In this document: one piece after another, positions 22,451 through 37,545 of the stretch
Layout: each line of letters opens with the position of its first letter
How positions within the stretch are numbered: the first letter of the stretch is position 1
Assembly (NCBI GenBank): GCA_036320915.1
Contig: JAXBDG010000013.1
Coordinates: 1,922,001 to 1,986,000 of the forward strand
Source: Linnemannia elongata
Lineage: Eukaryota; Mortierellomycota; Mortierellomycetes; Mortierellales; Mortierellaceae
Reading direction: 5' to 3'
Length of the DNA: 64,000 nucleotides
Program-made: the position numbers and the translations under genes
Notes under the pieces: generated by a model
Database searches by the model: none
Told to the model about the DNA's origin: nothing
What the model saw: the letters and a program-made list of their open reading frames with translations, nothing else

Positions 22451-25400
22451 CCCGAGCAGCCCTCCTCCCCCTGTTCCAACCCCATTTCTTTCTTTCCTTT
22501 TCTCGTTTGGAGACAAATACTCACTCTGTCCGCTCCTGAGCGCCTGTTGTACTTCTAGGGGGATGACAGCGAATAGGGTATTATTTCTTCTTCATTACCC
22601 TCCAAACCAGTCAGTATCCTGCTTCCAAATTGATAATCGAAATGTCGTACGAAATGCGCCAAGGAAAAAAAAAAAAAAATATAGTCAGGGACGGTATTGC
22701 TTCGCCCAAAGGAAGTGGGGACTGTCGGTTTTGATCTCACTGGTGGTTCACCCTTACGGCCAGGAATGACGCGCTTTTCCAGCACTGCATGCGATGGAGA
22801 TATGGGTGCCTTGTTGTGGGGAATTCTTTTTTTTCTTTCTTCTTTCTTTCTTGCCAGGGTGGTCAGTGATGGGGATTGATGCTGTGGTTATGGTCCCGTG
22901 AAGATCAGGACAGCGCGATTTTTTTTTTTTGAGGACGGGAGAATAAGGAGGCGGTTTCTTTCAGAAGATCTGGCGTCGAGATGGGGATTTTTTTTTTTTT
23001 TGTTTTCAATTTTTCTTGATCCCGCTCCTACCTCATCCACCTACTTTCTTCTGCTTGCTGCATTATTACCTCTGCGCCATTTAGACACAAGAAAATATTA
23101 TCAAGGAAAGGATCTAAAGGTAATCCTCTGATCTCAATTGCATATCTGAAAAAAAATAAGCACGGGAAAAAAGTTGCCCAACGCAATATTGTCCTCATCT
23201 TATTTTTTTTGTTATTTTGTTGCAACTCGAAACAATCAAACAAAAGCTGGTCTGTACCACAAGAAACGAAACTTCGGAACATCGACTTATCCCTACCCCC
23301 CACCCAGATTTTTTGTTTCCTGAACAAGACAAAAACCTCGCTTGATCGAAGAACCCCCCCCCAATTGCAGGAGTTATCAACAAAACATCGCCAGGTTGAG
23401 GAGAAAATAAAATAAAAAAGTAAATAAGGAATGATAGAGATAAACGAGGTCGCTCTTTGCTGTTGGAAACAAAAAAAAAGTTTTGTAAAAGTACTTCTCA
23501 ATTACAGTCAGAAGTGTTCATTGTCTGCATTGCAAATGCCATCGATCCCTTCTTTAAACCTGTTTTCTTTCAAATCCATCGAAACAAAAAAAACGCTCCT
23601 ATCGCACATTTTTGGTTATCGAGCGACATCCATAACCAGTTCAGGCAGTGACCAAATGCGTGTCTTTCCCTCTCACAAAAACAAAGAGAAAAAAAAAAAG
23701 ATAACAAGCAGAGCGGCGCGCGCCCACAGACTGCAGCAGTGCAAAACAACAGAAGTATATATGCAAAACTAACTGGCTGGTTTATCAGCAATGGGCATTT
23801 TTCTATTGGAGAAAAGAAAACAATAGGGCTACAACAAGGTCTAGCCTCTATCTTCGCGTTTGTTGCAAGGAAAAACAAGGCAAACTTTGAAAAAAAAAAA
23901 AAAAAAAAAATTGATACAAGTATTTTTTTTAATTTTTTTAATTCACTGAAACGAAATATGTTCATCATCGCATTGTTGAATCGAAGATGAGCTGAGATAG
24001 TGAGCGCTCAAGAAAACAGACGCGTTCGTAGAGGAAAGTTATGATGGCACAGTGGAAATAGATCCTTGTTGGGCATCAAAACAACTCAACAAAAAAAAAG
24101 AGAAAACACGCCCTGGTATCTGAATTTAGTGGACATGGTTGGGTGAAAAATCCTTAGATCATTGACTTTGATCGTCAGCACCTTGTCAATTATTCCACAT
24201 CCTTCACAAAAAAAAAACACAGAATCAGCATAAAGAGCTCTATCGTTTGAAAAAATAACAAGGGTTGAAAGGAAACAAGTGAGGGTGTCCTTCAGCATTA
24301 GCATGTCGTTTGTGACATGAAACCGAAACCCACCGTGAACAAACATCACCCTCGACTCCTTTTCATAATGAACGATTTTGTACCAAGGCGCACGCTTGAA
24401 CAAACCATATTAATATTGTAGAAAAGAGAGTTGATCAAAACAAAGTGTTCGTCCAGTCGTTTTTGAAAGAATTATGGGCAGGAAGGAAGGAAGGCGCAAG
24501 GGTTTGAGAAAACTTACCGCCACGTGGGTAGCTTCCAGGCGGAACCTAGAATCTTATCCTCGAACAAAATAGCGCATATACCGTAAACGAGAACATATCA
24601 AGGTACGAATTCATCGCCTCCGTCGCCTGAAAAGTGATGTTTGAAAAAGTCTAGTGGCGCCTCGTGTCTTCTCTCCACCACAAAAAAAACATTCGCATCC
24701 GACAACTGGTCTCTTGAAACAGATGAGGTGTAAGTGACTCGACGACAGATCGCTAGCTCGATTAGATGTCGCATGTTGTCATCCGTGCTCCCTCCCCTGT
24801 AACAAAATACTAGTCTGAGCGCGATAATGGGAGATCCCATCATCATCCAGTATCGTCAACGTTGTTCCTGAATGTTTTGTCTGTGTCAATGAAAAGATAC
24901 CACAGCAGAAGTTTCGTATCGCTGCGATACTCAATTTCCTTGAAACAAAGGCATGAGTACATGAAGGACTCTAACGACGAGAACAATCGACTACTTTCCT
25001 CTATTCATAAAGAAATGTCCACCGTCCCGTCCCCAGAATAATGAATCCTTCAATTCTGGTCAGAAGCACTCAAAAGAAATAAAAATAAGTAATTGTACGC
25101 GACATAACCTTTCGTTCGAAAGAAGTAGCGCTGATTGCGGCACGCAATCTCGCTATCGTACATAATGTGACTTATAAAAAAAAGGGGGGGGGGGGCAGTC
25201 AGGTCCAGCAGCAAGTCGGTTTGCTACTATCGCCACAAGCAACCTAACCGCCGAACAAGGAAGGTGCAGCCTCCGTCCAACTCGAAGGTAACATTGGCTC
25301 AAGAGATGATGAATAGGAAGGTGTCTCTTCATCGCAAGGTAGATTGAGTCCCGATATGGTCCAGCAACTTGTACACAATAGAAAGAAAGGTCGACGTAAA

Positions 25401-26970
25401 AGTCAAATTATGCTTACTACTGCTGTGGCTGAACATGAATCGACATACGAGGGCCGCTGGATCAATCAATGACAATATACATAATCTAACGGTGAAAAGG
25501 AAAGGTCATACTCAACTTTGCCGATCCTCGTACGTGTTGTATGATGCAAAGACAAAACGAGGAGAGAAAGCCTCATTTGAATAGCATTGAAAGGACAAAA
25601 TCGACTAGCTAAGAGATCCTGCTGGAGATCTGTCATTTCTCACTATAAACGTGCAACCCAGCTCACACCACGGAATAACGGAATAGAGCAGCAAATGAAA
25701 CAGCGAAAGATACGATTATTTACGTGTCAGTGTTGTAAAGGAAGTCGAAATCGCTCTTTGCCATCCTTGTTGGCAATTGAATAAAAAAATGAAAAGCGCC
25801 TTAACATTTCAATTTCTCTACAAATAACGTGCGCGTGAAGGACCTGCACACGGACCATTAGTATCGCTTGTGTCTCCAGTCCCAATGCATCCTTCGCTCT
25901 GTCTTCGCAGAAAACAGTCCGACAACCCCTCTGGCGAATAAATAAAACCTGAAGATGTTCATCGACAGTTATCGCAACTCGATCCTTAATGATAAGCTGT
26001 GAACGAAAAAAAGGACAACCATCAGCCAAAGGACAAAAATTTTTCCACAGCAGAGAATCGACCCAAAAAGCAAAGATGCGAAAAGTCCACAATCATCTTC
26101 AAGTTCATCATCCATCTCAACCTCCAGCGCCAGAGCCAGCGCCAAACCCGCCCCAAAGAAAGGCAAAAAGAAGTTAAGAAAACCTCGCAAGCATCGCAAG
26201 CCCACCAAGTCGTGGCTGAGACAGGAAAGAAAAAAAAGAAGCCGCGCAAAGAATAAAGGAGGAAGTCATATGCCCACTTATTGTAAGATCTTTTAATGTC
26301 GCATTGAGTGGAGATCCACCAAATGGTTGAAGTGGTCTCATCCCTACCATTCATGCATGTAATGTCAAAGGAAGACACACGGATGAGACGTTTCATCCCA
26401 GCGTGTGGAGAAAAGAAAATGGAAAAGTAATCAAACAAGTACGCGTATCCTCGAAATCTAGATCGGTTTCCATCCTAGCCCATGTTCCAAAATGAGAAAA
26501 ACCGAAGTTCGTTTGCTTAAATAGATAACTCTAATGTTTATCAGGACGGCAGGGAGCCAATGTTCTTGGAGTACTTGAAGATAAAGGTCATTGACGAAAC
26601 GCCAGCTGAGGCGCGAGAACTGAGGAAACATTAACGCCAAAAAATAAGACGCGTCACTCGCACGTTTCCCCTGCTGTGCCATACATTTTTTCTCGGAACG
26701 CATTAAAAGATATCATGACTACTACAATGGTCCCCAAAGCACATCGTTTGCTCTTATTATCATGAATCGGCAACACAATTCCTGAGTTGCTTCATCCAGA
26801 TCTTCATTCAGGGTTTCTTTATTTCAAATGTGATGGTATTGATGCTCAGAAGTGAGAGGGAATCAAGTGCTCAAAAAGCAAAAAGGCTATTGAATTGTGT
26901 CCTTTTGGGGCTGGGAAAAGATCACGTTCATGCTAGCGGGTTCTGGAGCCCGAGGGAGATATGTAAACGT

Positions 26971-29900
26971 TCACATAAACCACATAACTACAGGAGGATG
27001 AAATAAAAGGAAGGAGCATAAAGACAGATGTTAGCGCCAGATTCCACACCACATGAAACGAACCAGACGGAGCAGAACACCAGCGTTCCTCAATCTTGAG
27101 AAAAAAAAAAAAGAAATGCATACCATTCGCGAGGTTGGGTTTGACAGAAGGGTACACGCTCATTGCGGCAGCCGGGGTCTCGGAAGAAGTGTTGTCATCG
27201 CTCCAACCAGGAAGATGGAACCGAGCTCGAGCCGCAACAATGTGTGCATAATAGGCTGGCGGCGCGTACGATACGACTCGGGTGCAGCGAGCGTAAAGAT
27301 GGCACAGTTTGTAGGTCAGGTCCTGCAGCGCGTCTGAGGTGAACCTGTTCTCGTCCAATAGTACGTGGTAGTGCGCGGGACGGGAGGTGCCCAAGATACC
27401 GGCATGACTCTGGAGATAGAAATCAAATTCGAAGGGGTGAACAACCCCTTGGTCAACTACAGTTCCTGGCTTGCAGTTTCCTGTCCTGTCGCTGTGGCTG
27501 GTATGAACCGGGAAGAAGCGAGTGTGATGGCGTTTCTGGACAACGACAAAGGTGATCTTGGGGTTGTATCCCTGCTCCAATGACGCGCAAGCGGCCTTCA
27601 AACTGGCGACCTCGCTCTTGAGGACCTCTGCAAACTGCCCCTCGGAGACGCCATCGCGGTAGAATATGATCTTCTTTGGCTTCTGACCACAGCTAGAAGC
27701 GGGTGACGAATGCAGAGTATATTATTAAAGGTTAGCCAAGGAACGACGGCCCACAAACGGGAAGGAAACAGTCGGTCTCATCTCTAGGCACCTCTACCGT
27801 CGAGCAGAGAGAGAGAGAGAGAGGGCGAAGACATACGTTTGATAGAAGCTTCTCAAAAGCTCTACAGCCATGCCTCTGAGGTCGGCTATCATCTCTGTTC
27901 TCGCCGTTTGAACGCGGACGGTTGCCGCATAGCGCGCAGCATGCGCGTCCATTGAACCAACCAGAGCGGCGATCGAAGGGTGAGTGGTGTCGCCTATTAT
28001 TACATCGAGAATGAATAGAAGGGAGGGATCGATAAGACACAAGAAAAAGAAAAACAACGCGCTCTAAAGGAATGTATGAAAAAAGTTACCTGGTGGAGGA
28101 TGGGAGACATCGCCGCCCAAAATGAGAGTGGGTTCACACATGAAAGGCATCATGTTCTTGGCGAGACGCTGGTTGGTTCCACCGAGCTTGGCGTTGATCT
28201 TGAGACAGATATTGACACAGTATTGCTTCTTGGGCATGCGAATGTAGTTTCTCTGAACACACTGAGAAGCGACGCCGAGGGACGTGTCGGTGACGCGTTT
28301 GATGTTGGCATAAAGGGGGACACCAGTGTTTGGAAGAATACAGACCAACAGCTGTGGTAGACTCTTGGCCTTGTCGTTTGTCTGCAAGAAAGCCTCTTTG
28401 CCTATCTGCTGATAAATACTCAAGAGGTCGGCTTCGATATTTCCATGCGGGTTACAGTACTTGATCGGGGGATGCTTGTTGGGGATGTTCATGCCTGTGT
28501 CTGCGCAGGACACAATGAGTTCTTGAATAAACCCATTGACGAGAGGCTTGGGGCAGCCTCTCTCGGTGTCAAAGACGACGACACCCCAGAACTTGAGAGT
28601 CTTGCCATCGGAGACCTTCATGCCCCTCAGATTCCAGGCACCATCGCGAGGGACAAAATTAGCATCCTGAGACTGGGGATGGTAGCAAACCGTGGGTGCG
28701 AGAAGGACTCGGGCGTTGATCTGAACCATCTCGTTGGAGATTTTCATGCCAAAGTCTTTGAGAAACTCGTTATCGTTATAACTGAGGATCTTGAGACCCT
28801 CCTTGATTTTGTTGAAGCGCGCCTGGGGAGGTTGGCTGGTGAACTTGATCATGTCGGCTGTCTGGACCCCGTCAAGCTTCCTCAAGTATCGTTGGCCTTC
28901 AAGGACAGAGCACAGTTCGATAGGCAGGATGATGGACTGGCCGACTTTGACGCAAGGTAACATAGGGAAATTGATGGTGATGTTGTGTGCCTTCTTGAAG
29001 TAGGTCACGACATCGGTTTTGACTTGCGTCTCTGGTCCAGTAGCTTCACCGGTACCTCGGATCTGCTGCATAAACTTTGTGTCCTTTGCCGCGGTCGCTG
29101 TAAGACCGAAGATCTTGAAGGATCGCTTGACATTACCGCGATGATTCACAGTGAATCGGAGACCCTTGATGGCCCTCTCAATCGCCTTCCAATTGATGGG
29201 AGGAGATGAGCGGCGCAGGTCATCTACAAAGAAAGCAAGTAAGAAATGGAAAAGACCAGAGCAGGGAGTTTAAAATTGTTGCCAAGGACTCAGTGAGCTT
29301 TAATAACCGGTTGGGCCCTAGCCGAGTAACTTACCAACGCGTTGAACGTTCGCGATCTTGGCGACCATATCGAGCAGAGGGCCAGGGCGGAAGAAGGCGG
29401 TGGCCGATACATCCATGTTGATCATCATCCTGCCTGTCGATTCATATTTAACAAGGGAAAGGGGGCAAACATGGTCAGGACTTGAGCTCACAAACTACAA
29501 AACAACTGGCCCACCCAAAAAATAAAAATTTATGACAGCTAGCTCACCACAAACACTTGGATACATAGACGCATAATTCAAAAAGATGACAACGTACCAA
29601 GAGTAGGACGAGCAGACTGGTAATAGCCTGCCCAGACTTCTAAAGGACCAGAAAGGACTTGACTGCCAACAGGGGTATAGAAGGATCGACCGACCGTCGC
29701 ATAGAGCATGGCTGGCTGGTGACGAATCAGTACGTCCAGAGCCGTGATGGCTGTGAGGCAGTTGTTGGTCAAGGAAATTTTTCCGTTCAGAAAGCGATGA
29801 AGCTCTTCGAGGTTGATGGTCGCTACTCTTCTGATCTTGACCTTGAACATTGGTGGAAGGCAGGTTGGGTTGGGATCCTTGGCAACGTCGCTGGCGAGTG

Positions 29901-30406
29901 TGACCTAGTTGTTGTGGGTGTGGTTGTTGTGATTGTGATTGTTTAAATAAATGGTGGTTTAAAATGAATGGATTTCGGTCTCGCTAGTAGTTAGTCGGTG
30001 CACCATTCCAACCCTTAGAAGCAAACGTCCCAAAAATAACACCACCACAAACAATCATATCCACCATACCAAACTAAGAAGGCCTTTGTGTTCTTACCTC
30101 AAAAGTATGGCTTTCAAAGGCAAATGCGCGAGCAGAAAAGATGTTCTTGCGGCCATCGTAGACTGCTCGAGCATCTTTCAAGTGAGAGGCTCCATAGGAA
30201 GTCGTGACTTGGTGAAAGATCTTACGGGTGACGGGAGGAGGCACATCAGGGGTGATGGTGACATCGTAGTGGTGGACCATGTTGTTGGGCAGCTGCGTGA
30301 CCTCAAAAAAGTTGGAACGGATGCTGATCGCCTGGCCACTAGTGCCAAGGGCAGGTCTACGAACGTAGTTGACAACGTGAGTCGCCGGAGTGATAGTTGT
30401 AGCCAT
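26971..30406 (-). CDS. ago: Argonaute, slicer-competent by sequence
   Basis: Seven exons: 30406-30098, 29904-29598, 29433-29335, 29223-28090, 27993-27837, 27692-27124 and 26987-26971. They sum to 2592 nt, or 863 residues. Order: N domain (1-130), L1 ending at [10 protein letters not shown] (about 205), PAZ (about 215-355), L2, Mid (about 430-590) and PIWI. The 5'-phosphate pocket is intact: Y543, K547, Q559, K580 and K584 have the same spacing as human AGO2 Y529/K533/Q545/K566/K570. The catalytic tetrad is complete: D610 (GGDVSHP), E650 (RTEMIADL), D682 ([11 protein letters not shown]) and H776 ([12 protein letters not shown]). It should load small RNAs in the cytoplasm and cleave targets in RNA interference. 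The final exon is only 17 nt and supplies the hydrophobic C-terminus VMWFM. No Dicer or RNA-dependent RNA polymerase gene is in the window. Confidence 0.96.
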
Positions 30407-31268
30407 TGTCGTAGGTCTTGGTTCGGAGGAGGAAGGAAGAGGATGGTGTTTTGTTGGATGTTAGTGGTGGGTGGGAGGGAGGTGAGGACACAATGGGTGT
30501 GTGTGGAGAGAGATGAAGAGAGGGTGGGTGAAGGAGAGAGGAAGAAGGAAGAAGGAAAGAGAAAAAAAGGAGCGAGGAGAGAATGACAAATATGTGACGG
30601 AAACAAAAGCGATGTGAACGTAAAAGGCTTATTTACCAGCGCCACTTTCGTTTTTCTTTTATTCCCAACCGTGGTGCTAGTGCCTGTTAAGGACTGATAG
30701 TCTCACCGCTCATCCGCTCATCCCTCGCCCCCGCCAATTAAGTTCAAGGCACAATTGCACACAGTCGAGTTTCACAAGCAAAAACGAAAGTGGTGCATAT
30801 GCGTAAAAAGTTCTTTATCTCTTTGAAAAACTCCAACGGAATAACTGGCACGATCCCTAAATAAAATCACAGGTTTGTGTTACGGATGTGAATTGTAGTC
30901 CTTCATGTCAACCCCTGTTTTTCATTTCTTTCCTTCCCCTCCACCCATTGATGGTCAGCATGAAGTCGTTTATGGTTGTGGCCATTGATGATGACAAAGC
31001 GTAACTAAAAGAAGAAAATGGTCAAGGATGAACAAATTTGGTTTGTGTTTCCAGCTTTGTTGGTGTTTTCATCTCTTGTGTGCACCAAAAACTAAATAAA
31101 TAGGATGGCATGCCGCGCATTTATGATCGTTCTTTGATGTGAAGATTTTATTTTTTAGTTTATTTATTGAGTGCTTCGCCCAATTTCACAAACAGATCTA
31201 TGAAAGATGATTCTTGATTTTTAATAAATAATAGTCAGGGGAGTGAGACGACGACGTCTGAAATATGT
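30407..31268. other. intergenic, promoter of the Argonaute gene
   Basis: No gene seen. A T/C-rich stretch on the minus strand precedes the Argonaute start. TTTATT at 31147-31152 is a likely polyadenylation signal for the F-box/LRR gene ending at 31269. Confidence 0.5.
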
Positions 31269-32941
31269 TTACTCTAAATCTAGATCCACTTCACTCAGGT
31301 CGTCTTCGTCGACCTCAGAGAAGGCATCACTGTAGTCGCTCAGATCCTCCTCTTCCTCAGAGGACTCGTCCTCATCTGCCTGCTCGGCTTCACTCTCCGA
31401 GTCCTGGCTCATGATCATGACTGCATCTAGTCCAGTCACCAATACTTCCTCATCCTCCTCAATTTCTTCGAGGACCATCTGTCCCTCCTCTTCCTCAGCT
31501 TCCTCAGCTTCGTCGTGAGCGTCTGTGGCTTCATCGCCCTCATCATCACCATCTTCACCTTCTTCTTCAGCTCCCTCTTCCCGCTCTCCTTCCTCGTCAG
31601 CAAGGCTGTCAGCAAACTGATCATCGCCTTCGACCTCAATCAACTCGTTCAATCCATGCTGGATCGTCAGTTCCTTGGCCTTCTCCCGGATCTCTGCAAC
31701 AGCTGCCTCGTCCAATCGGCAGTACGCAATATCGAGTCGACGGAATCCCGTCTTGTTGGTCATATTGTCCAAGAAGGCAATCAATCCATCCTTCGTCACC
31801 TGGTCACATCCGAGAATACAAAGGTCGCATAGACTGGAAGCCTTCTCTGCCAAGTAAGCAAGCGAGACGTTGGTGATCTGTGTGTTGGCGACAGAAATCC
31901 AGCGCAAGTCCGGAAGGGCATCGACAATGCTGATCATGTTGGCGTCCGTCAACTCTGGGAACACATTGCCAATGTCCAGATCCTTGAGCTTGGTCATCTT
32001 GACGATAAATGGCTGAAAGTCTTGGAATGAATCTGCAAGGATGCTGTTCATGTGGAGTTCTTCCAGGTTGGGACAGGCGTCTGCCAGAGCCAGGAAGATG
32101 TTGGTGGTAAAGGGCGAATCCATGTTGTTGAGAATTAGGCGCTTCATGGTGGCAAAGCGACCGGCCTGAGGGGTAGTTGCGTCCGAGGCAGTTGAGAGCC
32201 CTTGGATAGTCGCCTGAGTGCAATCGGTCTCCGTGAGGTCTAGTTTGGCCAGCTGGCGACAGGCATCGAGGATGGGGAGCAAGACATCATCCGTGACTCC
32301 TGAGGTGTACTCAAGATTGAGCGACACCAGACCAGTGCAGAGAGGCCCATACTCCTGAAGCCCCGAATGTTCAAGCTCACTGATGGCCAAGGTTAATCGC
32401 TTCATGGATCCACCGTGTCGCTCGCCAATGGCCTTGAGGATCGAGTCGTCCTCAAAGATGTTGGTTCCGTGAATGACCTTGAACTGGCAGAGGGTGTTTT
32501 TCTCCTGGGCCAGGATCACATCGGAAATGGCTTGAGCTGACACATTTTTGAGTTTGCTGCCAGGCAGTCGGAGATACGAGAGGGCCCGGACTGTGCGTGC
32601 AAGGGCCTTGAAGACATCGTCATTCAGTTCCTGGCAATCCTTGAGATCGACCCAGGTGAGTTTCTGAAAGTGTTGGACGGCATAGATGAGTGTATTGGGG
32701 TGAATCATGCTGCTAGATCGTAGTTCGTCAACGAATCGACAGCGCTTTGAAACCTTGCGCACCAAACGGTTGAAGCAGTGTTCCTGTCGAGCAATGGACG
32801 GCTCTGAATCGAGAGGTAGATCTGCAGAGTGATCTATCATTTGTTTCCTTGAGCTCGTTCCGCGCCAGTCTGAGCAAAACGCATTCCAATCTTGGATCAA
32901 ATCAACGAACCACTACACAGATACCAATTCGATAGCAAAAG

Positions 32942-32991
<50 letters not shown>

Positions 32992-34610
32992 AGAGATAGA
33001 GAGATAGAGAGAGAATTAGTTAAGTTGTAGGAAATGGTGCAAACTTACAATATAAGATAAGTAAAAGAAAATGAAGACTTACAGGACATGAGACTTTGTC
33101 GAGGTAGGAGATGTAGTCGTAGGAGCATTGAGAGTCATGGAGGAGGGAAGCGTCCAGGGTTCTCTTCAGCAAAAGGCGCGAGCGGGCTTCAGAACGGAAA
33201 CCCTCGAGATCGTTTCTTGTTTTGTTGTGTGTCTGGATTGAGGACTGTTGGAGGGGGACCATGGCCAAGGACAGATCGGAGGGTTCCTTGTTTGAGACCA
33301 GGGCTGTTGATCCGATGGGGGTCCGAGGAATGCCCAATGAGACCAGAGCGACGGGATCGTCCTCTAGGGTGAGGCTCTCAAAGGCGACAGTGGGGATTGA
33401 GACGGAAGAGAATGATCGAAAGTCATAGTCGCCCATCATGTGTTCAGCCTTGTAGAGGTACTCGACCGCAGCCTGGGACCAAGCGCGGGAGACCAAGAGA
33501 CAGGCGTGCAGGGCATGACGGTTGTCCTGGAGATGAGAAGCAATCCATCTCAGGATCTCTGTTTAAAGTGTGACACAGACAAAGAGGAATAACGTAATTC
33601 AACAGAATGAGTTGTGAGTAATGACTGGTCAAAGCGAAACAAGTGCCCGTTAGTGCGTTTGTTGTGAAATGAATGAGGGAGTGTGAGCTGAGTTGAACCA
33701 AAACAACAAAAAAAAAAAAAAAAAAAAAAAAATGAAAAACGTGGAATGGGATCGGGAGGGCTAGTTGGCTGAACGGCAGTGGATGCAATTAATATCCGAA
33801 GGGGCGAAGTATGTCTGTGTGTCTCCCTGAGTGTTCAGGAAGGGGAGTGGGGGACAAAATAATAAAAGGTTTTTTTTGTTGTGGTCCTTTGGCTAAAGAG
33901 AGATACAACAGGCAACAGAGATGAGCTGTGGGTGGTAGTCATCTATGACGTCTTTGAGGGAGGGGCAATTTAGACAAGGTGGCACAAGGAGAAGGGACAG
34001 TGGAAGGAGAGAGAGAGAGCATAGTGTACGATTTAAATCATGGCCACCATGGACCACTAGCAACTATTCTCGATACACACACACACACACACACTCTAAT
34101 AAAAAAGGGAGAGCAAACAAGCATAGATGGCCCTGCCCGACTGGCATGCTGACTGACAGCTGATAGATGGATGTCCATTGCCACCACCATGCCAGTCAAT
34201 AGCAATGCCACTCGGACGTACCCCGATCACACACACAGGTATGTAAGCAAGAGGAGAGAAACAATGACCACTCCGGAACACACTCCAAACAATAAAGAAC
34301 GGAGGAGAGGGGGGCTAGTTGTTCTTGAAGCAGGTACTACTTGTAGTCAAAGTATAACGGCTACAAGGCATAACGTCTCCGCCTCCGGTCTGGTTCTTGT
34401 GCTCCGAGTGATCACCCTCCACCGTTCAAACAAAAGGAATAAAAAAAAAAGAATAAAGAAAAAAAAAAAAAAAAACTTACCAGGAGGTAAAGTGATGGGG
34501 TCCCTGCAGGTGGGTGTAGCAGGAGTAGTAAGGGCAAGCGAGTGGTTGACCTTATTGTTTTCGTTGCTGTTGCCGGCAAGGACAACAGCTGAGAACTGAT
34601 GCACGGTCAT
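31269..34610 (-). CDS. F-box and leucine-rich-repeat protein with acidic C-terminal tail
   Basis: Three exons: 34610-34481, 33558-33083 and 32912-31269. They sum to 2250 nt, or 749 residues. The F-box spans the first splice junction (ITLPPEILRWIASHLQD, about residues 37-53, continuing to SRAWSQAAVEYLY). It is the module that docks on Skp1 in SCF ubiquitin ligases. A run of leucine-rich repeats of the AMN1/FBXL kind occupies about residues 220-610 (for example LVSLNLEYTSGVTDDVLLP and LAKLDLTETDCTQ), probably the substrate-binding surface. From about residue 626 the chain is dominated by Glu and Asp to the end, an unusual tail for this family. The long first intron (33559-34480) carries an A26 tract and the second a GA microsatellite. 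Substrate unknown. A roughly 1-kb divergent promoter is shared with RVB1. Confidence 0.9.
32944..32986. repeat. (GA)n microsatellite in intron 2 of the F-box/LRR gene
   Basis: More than 20 tandem AG units, followed by interrupted GAGA/GATA units to about 33015. Confidence 0.85.
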
Positions 34611-35617
34611 TTGCGGTTTGCCTTTTCTTTTTTTTTCAGTTAAAAAGTGGGATTGTGAATGAGGGTTTGGGCGGAGCACAAAGAAGCAAAAGCGATGAGC
34701 TGGTGTTGTAGAAAAGTAACAAAAAAAAAAAAAGAAAAAAAAGAGCAAGGTAGCCAGGTGCCAAGAGATGCGGGTGCGGAGTGAGTGAGGTGATGAGAAG
34801 AGAGAAGGGGTATGGATGCAGATCAGGGTGTGGCTGTTGGTGGGCGTAGTAATAGATGGTAAGGTGTGTGCAGTGGAAGGGAGGGAGAGGAGGGAGGGAA
34901 GGAGGCAAAAGCAAGGTATTATTGAGAGGAGAGAAGGGGAGGAGGGATGAAGAAAGAAGAGAAGAAGAAAAGAAGAAAAGAAAAAAGAAGAGAGAAAAGG
35001 GAGAAAGAAAGAATTTTCCTTTAAGTAGTCTTCAAAGGGTCATAGAAAGGAAGCAGCAAAGGAGTGCTCGGGGGACTGGGTCTGGGTAATAAGAAGGGCT
35101 TCTTTATTGTTGAACATAGTCATGGTATGTGGTGCTGGTGGTGGCGTAGGAGAGGGCGACAGATGGGGATGCAGTGGTGGCAGATCGCGACTGGGCAAGG
35201 CTGGCTGGTGAATGCAGTAGACAGCTAGAGCAATGCAAGGTGCAAGTAAATGGATTAGGTGAATGGTAACCGAGGAGGTGATCTGATGTAGAAGGATGGT
35301 GCCTGAAAGGAGCAATGGAAGAGAAAAGGAAGAGGATCATCTTTCTTCTTTTGTTCCACTCCTTCATAGAAAAAATTGTCTTGGCCCTCACTTCAAGGAA
35401 TGAATGAGGTGAAAAAGCAGTCTCACACGTGACCATCGTCATTTCGGGCTTGCAAAAAGGCGAACAACAAACCCACACACTTTTGATTACTTTTTTTTTT
35501 TCTTTTTTTTTCTTCTTTACTTCATTCCATCGCCACCAACCAACTCACACTATCTGTCCTTGACACTCTTCTCCTCTTTCTTTACTTTAAAACAACAACA
35601 CATATACTAAAACCACC
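34611..35617. promoter_or_regulatory. divergent intergenic region between F-box/LRR gene and RVB1
   Basis: Both genes read outward from this 1-kb region, so it must hold both promoters. It is strongly purine-rich on the + strand (34860-35020) and switches to T/C-rich just before the RVB1 start. No gene is supported within it. Confidence 0.6.
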
Positions 35618-37457
<1,840 letters not shown>

Positions 37458-37539
37458 GATGGAAGCGATGGTTCGTTGGGGGTTAGGACTTTTTGACGGA
37501 GCTAAGGTATAGGAGGGGGCAAGCGTCTCCCTCAGCATG

Positions 37540-37545
37540 AATAAA
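37540..37545 (+). terminator. polyadenylation signal of RVB1
   Basis: AATAAA, 83 bp after the RVB1 stop and 165 bp before the URA4 start. Confidence 0.55.

Larger units (their letters stand above)
21621..26970. other. gene-poor, AT-rich region of 5.3 kb
   Basis: No gene I can support. It contains a G21 tract (22263-22283), a T23 tract (22428-22450), an A-tract near 23890 and a G-tract near 25190. Open frames are short and unconserved, and base use is more A-rich than in the flanking genes. A Lys/Ser-rich open stretch at about 26085-26296 resembles decayed coding sequence but has no start. TTTATT at 26818-26823 may be the polyadenylation signal of the Argonaute gene. Confidence 0.55.

Noticed and set aside
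34171..34599. 142-codon + strand open frame over the start of the F-box/LRR gene
   Set aside because: Antisense to exon 1 and intron 1 of a well-supported gene; contains a Lys run from an A tract.
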